18,846 nucleotides of DNA from Nitrospinota bacterium (GTDB taxonomy: Bacteria > Nitrospinota > Nitrospinia > UBA9942 > JAHJSF01). The stretch's first letter is position 1, and every line of letters starts with the position of its first letter. The notes under the pieces were generated by a model, which made no database searches, was not told where the DNA came from, and worked only from the letters and a program-made list of their open reading frames with translations. Shown here piece after piece: positions 6,251 through 11,759 of the stretch. The stretch is taken from the NCBI GenBank assembly GCA_018830405.1, contig JAHJSF010000134.1, positions 1-18,846 of the forward strand. Reading direction: 5' to 3'. The position numbers were made by a program, and so were the translations under genes.

Positions 6251-7434
6251 TGAAACTTGAGAAGATACGCTTCGACCGCATGGAATTTGCGGGGGCCTTG
6301 GGAGATATCGGCATTCTTATCCCGCTGGTTGTTTCTCTGGTAGCCATAAACGGGCTTAATCCGACCATGATTCTCTCTCTGGTTGGTATCTTTTATATTA
6401 TATGCGGACTTTACTACAGGGTTCCGATGTCGGTTCAACCCCTTAAGGCCGTAGCGGCCATTGCCATTGCGAGCGGACTTGGGGCGTCGGTCATTTCGGC
6501 GGCGGGGATACTGATGGGAATTTTTCTCCTCTTTATTTCTGTGACCGGTTTAGCTGAGCTTCTGAATAGAATCTTTGCCCGGCCTATAATTAGAGGCATA
6601 CAGCTTGGGGTAGGTTTGATGTTGATTAGAACCTCTTTGTTACTTATAGCCAGACCGATAAATGGGGCAGGGTCAATTCTGCTGACCAACAATATGGCCA
6701 TACCGTTCAGCTGGCTGGTTGTTGCGGCAGGGATAATCATTATGCTTATACCGCTTTGGGACAGACAGTTTCCGGCTTCCATCGTAATATTGGGTTTAGG
6801 TCTGGCGGCGAGCATGTTCAGCGGTCAGTTAAACGGCCTGAACCTCTCTTTTTTCAAACTCCACAAAATAATCGTGACTGTTCCCGCCAAGGATGACTTC
6901 ATTAAGGCCCTTGTTCTTCTGGTCATACCTCAGATACCCCTTACCCTGGGCAATGCCGTGGTCGCCACAGAGGATGTAGCTAAGAGATATTTTGGGGAGG
7001 GGGCAGAAAGGGTGAAAGCGCGTCCCCTGGCCTTTGGCATGGGGATAATAAATATTATTGCCGGATTTACCGGCGGCATGCCTGTATGTCATGGTTCGGG
7101 AGGTCTTACCGCCCACTACAGCTTTGGGGCGCGTACCGGGGGGGCATCTGTAATCATTGGTTCCATCTGTTTGTTGTTGGCCCTGATGTTTGGGAATGGG
7201 ATAGGTGAAATATTTAAGATAATTCCGCACGCCATTCTTGGAATTATGCTTTTTTATGTCGGCCTTAAACATGCCCTCCTGATTACCGATTTAGAGAAAA
7301 AAGAAGAACTGTTCTTAGCCTTAGGGATTGGAGTAACTGCTATTTTGACAGGTAACCTTGCTATTGCTTATGGGGCAGGAATGAGTTTATGGTATTTTGC
7401 CCGTTTTGTCAGGAAAAGCTTTTGTGAGGCTTAA
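6250..7434 (+). CDS. Molybdate transporter, MOT1 family
   Basis: The 394-residue integral membrane protein has about ten hydrophobic segments. It carries the MOT1 signatures GALGDIGILIPLVVSL (residues 14-29), PMSVQPLKAVAA (58-69), PQIPLTLGNAVVATEDVAKR, and MPVCHGSGGLTAHYSFGAR. MOT1 proteins, related to SulP transporters but lacking the STAS domain, import molybdate with high affinity. It starts at GTG 6250, overlapping the mog stop by one base, with GGGGGAGG at 6236-6243. The operon context of cofactor synthesis makes molybdate, rather than sulfate, the likely substrate. It is the last gene of this block and the next gene is convergent. Confidence 0.9.
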   Translation: MKLEKIRFDRMEFAGALGDIGILIPLVVSLVAINGLNPTMILSLVGIFYIICGLYYRVPMSVQPLKAVAAIAIASGLGASVISAAGILMGIFLLFISVTGLAELLNRIFARPIIRGIQLGVGLMLIRTSLLLIARPINGAGSILLTNNMAIPFSWLVVAAGIIIMLIPLWDRQFPASIVILGLGLAASMFSGQLNGLNLSFFKLHKIIVTVPAKDDFIKALVLLVIPQIPLTLGNAVVATEDVAKRYFGEGAERVKARPLAFGMGIINIIAGFTGGMPVCHGSGGLTAHYSFGARTGGASVIIGSICLLLALMFGNGIGEIFKIIPHAILGIMLFYVGLKHALLITDLEKKEELFLALGIGVTAILTGNLAIAYGAGMSLWYFARFVRKSFCEA

Positions 7435-7699
7435 GCTATACCATAGATTTTAAAATGGGCGATCTATACTGCTCCCCATTATGGTCAGCCAGGGAGAGCT
7501 TTTCAAGAGGAATAGGCTTTTGTAACAGGGCAGTACTTCGAAAGTGCTCCGTCTAAGATAAAACGAAATATTTTCATACTATTAACCTCGCGCTGTTTGC
7601 TCAAAATAATGCCAGGCTGAGGAAAGTTACATACTCGGCAGGATATCAGTCGCCATTCCGCGCCGCACTTGTGTCAGAAGCGGTATGGGACCATCGTCT
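7435..7699. other. Convergent intergenic region, structured but no gene found
   Basis: No convincing coding frame lies between the transporter and the convergent cytochrome gene. Several short inverted repeats are visible. AATGGG can pair with CCCATT (near 7454-7484), and ATAGAT with ATCTAT (near 7443-7470). These overlap, so only one can form at a time. AGTACTT/AAGTGCT-type pairing around 7530-7546 makes a tight hairpin. Without T-runs none is a clear terminator. A GAGGAAAG box near 7619 recalls RNase P RNA but nothing else fits. Confidence 0.35.
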
Positions 7700-7765
7700 A
7701 AAATGTTTTTATATTTAAGCCCCCTTGGGCCTCAGCCGCGATTGCTTGGCCGGCCCAAGAGGGCT
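7700..7765. repeat. Hairpin-bearing repeat, copy A
   Basis: TTTTTATATTT is followed by AGCCCCCTTGGGCC (7718-7731) pairing with GGCCCAAGAGGGCT (7752-7765), 14 bp with one mismatch. About 45 bases match the stretch at 8192-8253 on the other side of the cytochrome gene, with TTTTTATATTT and CCCCCTT-GGCCTCAG-GCGA conserved. It may act as the end of the minus-strand transcript, although the A/T tract lies after the stem rather than a clean T-run. Confidence 0.55.
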
Positions 7766-7819
7766 ACATTAAGCTGGTTATTGGGAGGTCAAACCGCCTT
7801 GACAGATTATTTTTTCCTC

Positions 7820-8179
7820 TTATTTCCCGCCGCCTTTGCGGACGCTTGAGTCGTATATCAGGAACTCCGATATCTTTTTGGCCGACATCGGGTCAATCCC
7901 TGAGCCTGGTTTCCCCATCATCTTCTTGATAACCTTCTTCCATTCGTCGGCCGTGGTGTAACTTGCCCCTATCGGCCGGGCCAAGACATGACAGTTTGAG
8001 CATTTATCTTTAAAGATATTGTTGTAGATATCCTGCATCTCCTTCGGATAGGAGGAGACATCTATCTCTCCCGGCCCGTTATCGAGCGGATCGGGAGGGG
8101 CCATTTCAGGCATAGCCCCGGCGATGATAGGTGTTCCCCATATGGATACTATTAAAAGAACAAGTATCAATTTTTTCAT
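7820..8179 (-). CDS. Small monoheme c-type cytochrome, secreted
   Basis: The 119-residue protein has a signal peptide (KKLILVLLIVSIWGTPIIAGA), then a short proline-rich stretch and one CSNCH heme motif at residues 60-64. A MMGKPGSGI segment after residue 86 offers the likely axial Met. The sequence order (YxxxF, CSNCH, W-KVIKKM, KPG, ISEFL) is that of small class I cytochromes in metal- and sulfur-respiring bacteria. I chose the ATG at 8179 because AAGGTGAG lies about 7 bases before it, while the GTG at 8188 would sit on that site. It is downstream of a porin-like gene on the same strand, 113 bases apart, and probably co-transcribed. Partner and redox role are unknown. Confidence 0.85.
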   Translation of the reverse strand: MKKLILVLLIVSIWGTPIIAGAMPEMAPPDPLDNGPGEIDVSSYPKEMQDIYNNIFKDKCSNCHVLARPIGASYTTADEWKKVIKKMMGKPGSGIDPMSAKKISEFLIYDSSVRKGGGK

Positions 8180-8191
8180 TATTCTCACCTT

Positions 8192-8253
8192 AAAAAATAT
8201 TTTTATATTTGGGCCCCCTTAGGCCTCAGTAGCGACCACTGGGCCTAAGGGGG
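8192..8253. repeat. Hairpin-bearing repeat, copy B
   Basis: CCCCCTTAGGCC (8214-8225) and GGCCTAAGGGGG (8242-8253) form a perfect 12-bp stem with a 16-base loop. The left flank repeats the TTTTTATATTT block of copy A. Here it lies between the porin stop and the cytochrome start on the minus strand. It could separate the two messages or stabilise the upstream one. It is a related duplicate, not an exact one, of 7700-7765. Confidence 0.6.
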
Positions 8254-8259
8254 TACCCA

Positions 8260-8288
8260 CAACCTTAAGGAGTTAGACTTAAGGGTTG
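8260..8288 (-). other. Hairpin after the porin gene
   Basis: CAACC-TTAAG (8260-8269) pairs with CTTAAGGGTTG (8278-8288), with one bulged base. It begins about 5 bases after the porin stop on the minus strand. No T-run follows. It may work with the copy B hairpin to protect the 3' end of the porin message, giving more porin than cytochrome. Confidence 0.45.
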
Positions 8289-8292
8289 TTGC

Positions 8293-9576
8293 TTAGAACA
8301 TCAGACTCGCCTTAATGAGAACCCTCGACAGATCATCAACCTTTGACCCGTAGTTGGTTACGTTTGAGGTGGTAGCGTTGTATGTCCCGTACTTGGTCAA
8401 CTGATATTCGGTGGTGATCTTAAGAGCTGCCTCCGGCGAATATCCGAGGGCCAAGGCCATACGGGACATGTCATTAACTGTGTAGGTGCCCAAATCCTCG
8501 GTCCTGCTTCCGGACAAGTGGCTGTACATGGCAGCTGCCTCAAGCTTCTTGGTCAGAGGATAATCGAACTGGGCATACCACCCGGTCTTGGTATATTCAT
8601 GTTTTGTCCCCGTTGAATATATGTTGGCTGCGGTAGTACCGCTACTGGCCTTATTTATCCACTCGGTTGGATTGGTGGCATACTCGGCCCTGAAGTTACC
8701 GGCGCCGACAGGGATGTGTAAATCAACTATTTGAATAGAGTTTGTCAGCTTAGACTCCGGGTCAAACTTGCCGGTCAGGTATGAGGCCCCGATGGTGAAG
8801 GTATTGCCGTATGAGTAGGCAACCCTGCCGCCGATCTCCTTATTCAGGTTGTTATCACTGGGCTGGACATGGTCCATCTCCCAGGTCATCTCAACCCTGC
8901 TGGCAGCCTCGGTTCCTCCCGTGCTCGGGTCGAAGGTGACATCATTGTGGTAGATGCCGTTTACCACATAAACCCCGTACCACAACTGGTCTTGGCTGTT
9001 GTTTACCCACTTACTTCCGCTCAACATCAAGCCTGTATCGTAGTGAGGAGACATATAGATCGGCCTCGGCCCGCCGTGTAGCTCCATATTCTCATCCGTA
9101 TGGTCGGTATAGGCCAACGGCCTGGAGACGGTTTTAAGGTTTCCATCCATGACACTGTTCAGGTTATAGGCCCCCAAAGGTTTGAAGAACCTACCGGCAG
9201 TGATTGTCAATGGATTGCCTCCAAAGTCATCTCCGCCGGCGTACGGGGAATACGCGACGTTAGCCTCCCAAACCATCGGCATATGGCGGTCACTCATACA
9301 TACCATCAATGTCGCCTGTGTCTTGTCCGATACGTCGATATTTAACATAGGATGGATATGGGTCATCCTAAATGTCTGGTTGGTCAGATTCTGATCCGGC
9401 CACTCATATATCGACATTGCGGCCCCTGCCTGCGGTGTATCTCCCCCTATGTTGGCCCGATATTCCGCGCTTATGTCTCCGCTTAGGGAAACCTTGACTG
9501 CTTCAGCTGAGATGGCACCTAAGGAAAAGATAGCTACAAAAACAATCAGCGATGATCCTATTCTCCTTACATTCAT
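8293..9576 (-). CDS. Outer-membrane porin-like beta-barrel protein
   Basis: The 427-residue protein begins with a signal peptide (MNVRRIGSSLIVFVAIFSLG, likely cut after SAEA). It then shows alternating beta-strand-like segments rich in Tyr, Gly, Ser and Asn, and ends in a terminal Phe (LIKASLMF), the usual barrel-insertion signal. No periplasmic or coiled-coil domain is evident. Phrases such as GKFDPESK, NLNKEIGGRVAYSYGN and WYAQFDYPLTKKLEAA fit porin strands. Met/His-rich stretches (MVCMSDRHMPMV, HTDENMELHGG) are unusual and could touch metal, but that is speculation. TTGGAGGC about 6 bases before the ATG supports the start. A sigma-54 promoter lies about 175 bases upstream. I do not recognise the specific family or substrate. 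Confidence 0.78.
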   Translation of the reverse strand: MNVRRIGSSLIVFVAIFSLGAISAEAVKVSLSGDISAEYRANIGGDTPQAGAAMSIYEWPDQNLTNQTFRMTHIHPMLNIDVSDKTQATLMVCMSDRHMPMVWEANVAYSPYAGGDDFGGNPLTITAGRFFKPLGAYNLNSVMDGNLKTVSRPLAYTDHTDENMELHGGPRPIYMSPHYDTGLMLSGSKWVNNSQDQLWYGVYVVNGIYHNDVTFDPSTGGTEAASRVEMTWEMDHVQPSDNNLNKEIGGRVAYSYGNTFTIGASYLTGKFDPESKLTNSIQIVDLHIPVGAGNFRAEYATNPTEWINKASSGTTAANIYSTGTKHEYTKTGWYAQFDYPLTKKLEAAAMYSHLSGSRTEDLGTYTVNDMSRMALALGYSPEAALKITTEYQLTKYGTYNATTSNVTNYGSKVDDLSRVLIKASLMF

Positions 9577-9749
9577 TTTTTGCCTCCAAATTATTTATTT
9601 TTAAGTTGACCTTAATTTGTTCTAACTCTCTTAACTCGAATAACGCTTCTTTCCTCTTTGTCCTTATCCTCCTTTCCGTTTCTTTTGAACTTTTATTGCC
9701 TCGACAGACAATACGACAGTATTATCATTACTTTGGTAGTATTTAATAA
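9577..9749 (-). other. Long 5' leader of the porin message
   Basis: If transcription begins about 12 bases after the sigma-54 -12 box (near 9740), the porin mRNA has a leader of about 165 bases. It contains a strong purine-rich run with AAAGGAGGATAAGG in its middle and the true ribosome site (TTGGAGGC) before the ATG. No gene was found. The extra GGAGG could be a decoy or a site for RNA-level control. Confidence 0.4.
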
Positions 9750-9765
9750 AGCAAGAGTTGTGCCA
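9750..9765 (-). promoter_or_regulatory. Sigma-54 (RpoN) promoter upstream of the porin gene
   Basis: On the minus strand the sequence reads TGGCACAACTCTTGCT. That is a full match to the sigma-54 consensus TGGCAC-R-N4-TTGCW, with GG and GC at the required ten-base distance. It points toward the porin and cytochrome genes. Sigma-54 promoters need an activator bound 80-200 bases upstream; that stretch would fall at about 9840-9970 on this map. Confidence 0.85.
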
Positions 9766-10100
9766 AAGTGTCAGTTGTTTACTTAGTCTTTGATTTGAAA
9801 TGACATATGCTAGTTACGGGAGGCTTTGCAAGTCTGCCTTGGCTTCCAATTTTACCAACAAGGTATCCTGTTTGAAGGGATGTGGAGGTGCCAATTACTA
9901 TTGTTGTTACCGTATAGTTGTTTTTAAATGGGAAAAATTAGGTGAGGAGCGATGGGGTCATATCACCTAACTGCTTGATATAAAACAGGTTTGTCTCAAG
10001 CAAGGAGAAGGTGGGTGAAGATTATTTTGGAGAAAACCACGAATATGTGGCCGAAACGCGGAAAAACTACATTTGTGTATGTTTTTATCGGTGAAGCGAC
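9766..10100. other. Intergenic region between porin promoter and rrf2-type gene
   Basis: No gene seen. The part nearest 9840-9970 is where an enhancer-binding activator of the sigma-54 promoter would sit. It holds an imperfect ATATCACC...GATAT palindrome (9960-9981), related to the operator at 11666-11686. Short inverted repeats such as CCACGAATATGTGG (about 10038-10051) could act as a weak terminator for the minus-strand regulator gene, but the evidence is slight. Confidence 0.4.
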
Positions 10101-10547
10101 TCAGATGTGGTATATGTTGGGTGAAGTTTGATTGCTTTTTTTATGGTGCATCTCAACCATATCGGCCAAGGTTATGGTGCAGATGCTCCCCATCATCGCC
10201 TTTTTCATATTGACCCATATATCGCGGGTGATACATTTATCGCTACGGGGGCACAACTTATCGTCGTCAACGCAGGAGGTTGGGGCTATAGAACCCTCAA
10301 CAAGCTCTACTACTTCACACAGCGTTATTTCGCTTGGAGCTTTGGCCAGGGAGAACCCTCCAACCCTTCCTCTGGTGCTGTTGACTAGGCCACCGGAGAT
10401 AAGCATGGTCATGATATGCTCAAGGTATCTTACAGAGATATCTTGTCTGGCGGCTATGTTCTTTAGGAGTATAGGCCCTTCCCCATAGTGTAGGGCGAGT
10501 TCTAACATGGCCCTGGCGCCGTATCTCCCTTTGGTTGATAGTTTCAT
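10101..10547 (-). CDS. Rrf2-family transcriptional regulator with Fe-S cysteines
   Basis: The 148-residue protein starts with the Rrf2 opening MKLSTKGRYGARAMLELAL. It continues with a winged helix (NIAARQDISVRYLEHIM, then VNSTRGRVGGFSLAKAPSEITL) and three cysteines, C92, C99 and C105, in the positions of the IscR cluster (C92, C98, C104). It should therefore be a DNA-binding sensor of Fe-S status, oxygen, nitric oxide or redox state. Its targets here are unknown. Candidates are its own promoter, the divergent Hpt gene and the nqr operon. The ATG has no strong ribosome site. Its C-terminus is slightly longer than in IscR-like minimal forms. IscR, NsrR and RsrR roles cannot be separated. Confidence 0.88.
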   Translation of the reverse strand: MKLSTKGRYGARAMLELALHYGEGPILLKNIAARQDISVRYLEHIMTMLISGGLVNSTRGRVGGFSLAKAPSEITLCEVVELVEGSIAPTSCVDDDKLCPRSDKCITRDIWVNMKKAMMGSICTITLADMVEMHHKKSNQTSPNIYHI

Positions 10548-10583
10548 TTTTCAGTAAGTCTTTTTTAAGTGTTTATTTTTTTA

Positions 10584-10652
10584 CTGTTTCACTAGTATAA
10601 TGAACAGATATTTTTGCGGCTACTTTTAAAAACACCGTTTCAGTATACATTG
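10584..10652. promoter_or_regulatory. Direct repeats in the divergent promoter region (possible operators)
   Basis: CTGTTTCACTAGTATAATG (10584-10602) and CCGTTTCAGTATACATTG (10635-10652) are related, differing mainly by three extra bases in the first. On the minus strand both read TATACT-(AGT)-GAAAC. They lie between the Rrf2-type start (10547) and the Hpt start (10708), and the first contains a TATACT box suitable for the regulator's own -10. The arrangement suits autoregulation, but no binding protein is shown by sequence. Confidence 0.4.
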
Positions 10653-10707
10653 GTAATAGGGGAAAAAGTAAAGCAATTTTTATAATTAGGATATTCTGAT
10701 ACATACT

Positions 10708-11034
10708 ATGGACACGAAGAAAGAAGCCATACTTAAAGAGATGGGGGATATCCCCGAGGAGTTTTATTATGAGCTGGTGAGGGAGTTTCTCTCCGATGCC
10801 TTTGGCCAGATAGATTCCCTTGAGAGCAGCCTGAAGGGGGGAGATATAGAATCGGCTAAGAGGACAATACATTCTATTAAAGGGGTGTCTGCCAATCTCA
10901 GGCTTAATGATATCTGCCAATTGTCAAAAGAGGTGGAGGCTGATATCAAGAACGGCTTGGGTTTTGATGAGATTGCAGGTAAGGTGGATGCCATGAGGTC
11001 TATTCTGGTTCGCCTGTCGGATGAGGTGGACTGA
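10708..11034 (+). CDS. Stand-alone Hpt (histidine phosphotransfer) protein
   Basis: The 108-residue helical protein has the Hpt motif TIHSIKGVSANL, with phospho-accepting His at residue 55. There is no kinase, receiver or output domain. It would pass phosphate between a hybrid histidine kinase and a response regulator. The receiver-only protein encoded 71 bases downstream is the obvious partner. The start is the first ATG, with little ribosome-site support; another ATG at 10741 would still leave the motif intact. No sensor kinase is encoded in the window. HPt-like folds in chemotaxis or cell-cycle relays are alternatives. Confidence 0.85.
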   Translation: MDTKKEAILKEMGDIPEEFYYELVREFLSDAFGQIDSLESSLKGGDIESAKRTIHSIKGVSANLRLNDICQLSKEVEADIKNGLGFDEIAGKVDAMRSILVRLSDEVD

Positions 11035-11105
11035 GTTTTCAGATTTGTTTTTATATCCATCGCACAACTTGAAAATGTTTTATCTGTCAAAGGAGAGGAG
11101 AGTCT

Positions 11106-11513
11106 ATGTGGAACGTTCTTATTGTAGATGATGATTTTGTTAACCGTAAGCTTTTAACAGAGATATTACGTGACAAAGCCGTGTGCGATACAGCTGCAAA
11201 TGGGGCCGAGGCCATTCAGGCCTATAATCTTTCTATTGATGAGGCGAGACCCTACGATATAATTCTTCTCGACATTGCTATGCCTGATATTGACGGAATG
11301 GAGGTTCTGGCCAAGGTAAGGGAGAGTGAGGAGTCGGCCGGCATAGAGTTGGGGAAGGGGATACCGATAATAATGGTGACCGCCTATAAAGAGCCTCTCT
11401 TTGATTCCTTCAGCCAAGGTTGTGATGACTATATCGTCAAACCTATTGATCCGGCCGAGCTGGTCTCTAAAATGGCAGGAGTGCTCGGTAAACATAAAGT
11501 ACGCTACTCTTAA
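11106..11513 (+). CDS. Single-domain response regulator (receiver only)
   Basis: The 135-residue protein is a bare CheY-like receiver. The acidic pocket is D8-D10 (VLIVDDD), the phospho-acceptor is D56 in LLDIAMPD, the conserved Thr lies in IIMVTAYKE, and K112 lies in YIVKPID. There is no DNA-binding or enzymatic output. The signal must be passed by protein contact or by phosphate transfer through the neighbouring Hpt protein. GGAGAGGAG precedes the ATG. The pair is on the same strand and just upstream of nqr, but separated from it by two promoters and a hairpin, so shared transcription is uncertain. It could act as a phosphate sink, as CheY- or Spo0F-like proteins do. Confidence 0.9.
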   Translation: MWNVLIVDDDFVNRKLLTEILRDKAVCDTAANGAEAIQAYNLSIDEARPYDIILLDIAMPDIDGMEVLAKVRESEESAGIELGKGIPIIMVTAYKEPLFDSFSQGCDDYIVKPIDPAELVSKMAGVLGKHKVRYS

Positions 11514-11546
11514 TGGTGCTGTGAGTTCATTGGAGATGAGGCGTCA

Positions 11547-11609
11547 TTTTTTTGTTTGACAAGTTTGTTGGCTGGTGATATCTTTCAAAACCCGTTCTTA
11601 AAAATGGGA
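11547..11609 (+). repeat. Duplicated promoter module, copy 1
   Basis: This copy matches 11652-11717 over about 63 bases. Shared pieces are the T-run, GTTTGACA, GGTGATATCTTTCAAAA, CCGT, and AAAAATGGGA. The spacer between -35 and -10 differs most, and only one half of the downstream copy's palindrome is present here. It arose most simply by local duplication. Confidence 0.8.
11556..11584 (+). promoter_or_regulatory. Sigma-70-type promoter P1 upstream of nqr
   Basis: TTGACA (11556-11561), a 17-base spacer and TATCTT (11579-11584) fit a housekeeping-type promoter: the -35 is perfect and the -10 matches four of six positions. It overlaps one half-site GGTGATAT at 11574-11581. Its transcript would pass a short open frame and a hairpin before reaching P2. 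Confidence 0.65.
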
Positions 11610-11620
11610 TTATGAAAAAC

Positions 11621-11657
11621 TTTGAGAGGTGGTCATAGCCCTCCAAAAATATTTTTT
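11621..11657 (+). terminator. Possible attenuator between the two promoters
   Basis: TTTG-A-GAGG pairs with CCTC-CAAA (11621-11629 with 11640-11647, one bulge), followed by AATATTTTTT. An 8-codon frame, ATG AAA AAC ending in TAG (11612-11638), stops inside the loop. That is the geometry of a translation-sensitive attenuator for transcripts from P1. Stem and ribosome site are weak, so this is a candidate only. Confidence 0.35.
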
Positions 11658-11717
11658 GTTTGACAATATCACCAAAGTGGTGATATCTTTCAAAATCCGT
11701 CCCCAAAAAAAATGGGA
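11652..11717 (+). repeat. Duplicated promoter module, copy 2
   Basis: Second copy of the module at 11547-11609. It starts in the T-run (TTTTTTGTTTGACA) and ends in AAAAATGGGA. It differs mainly in the -35/-10 spacer, where it carries a complete palindrome, and in the run of As before the final TGGGA. Confidence 0.8.
11660..11689 (+). promoter_or_regulatory. Promoter P2 of the nqr operon with operator palindrome
   Basis: TTGACA (11660-11665), an 18-base spacer and TATCTT (11684-11689) form the promoter nearest nqrA. The spacer is filled by a perfect inverted repeat, ATATCACC-AAAGT-GGTGATAT (11666-11686), which overlaps the -10. A protein bound there would block polymerase directly, so this is most likely a repressor operator. 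The regulator is not identified; the Rrf2-type protein is one candidate. Confidence 0.68.
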
Positions 11718-11723
11718 GGCGGA

Positions 11724-11759
11724 TTGGTTTTTATTAAACTACGTTCTTTAGATTTATGA
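11724..11759 (+). CDS. Possible 11-codon leader peptide upstream of nqrA
   Basis: A TTG at 11724 opens an 11-codon frame (MVFIKLRSLDL if started as Met) that stops at TGA 11757-11759, overlapping the nqrA ATG as ATGA. GGGAGG at 11714-11719 is the only good ribosome site in the nqrA leader and is 4 bases before this TTG. It is 36 bases before the nqrA ATG, too far to serve it. Coupled translation of nqrA is therefore plausible. The TTG start and the short spacing make it uncertain. Confidence 0.3.
   Translation: MVFIKLRSLDL

Noticed and set aside
7600-7625. Minus-strand sigma-54-like TGGCATTATTTTGAGCA
   Set aside because: GG and GC are eleven bases apart instead of ten, and no minus-strand gene lies downstream.
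7610-7640. GAGGAAAG box recalling bacterial RNase P RNA
   Set aside because: Only this short word fits. The surrounding bases lack the other conserved regions, including the usual 3' part, and the space is too short for an RNase P RNA.
7796-7815. TTGACA promoter-like box on the plus strand
   Set aside because: No suitable -10 and no plus-strand gene follows; it runs into the antisense of the small cytochrome.
8869-9394. Plus-strand open frames inside the porin gene
   Set aside because: They are antisense to a convincing signal-peptide barrel gene, have no ribosome sites or recognisable motifs.
10661-10675. Sigma-54 site before the Hpt gene
   Set aside because: GG and GC are ten bases apart, but the CAC and TT positions do not match, so it is likely chance.
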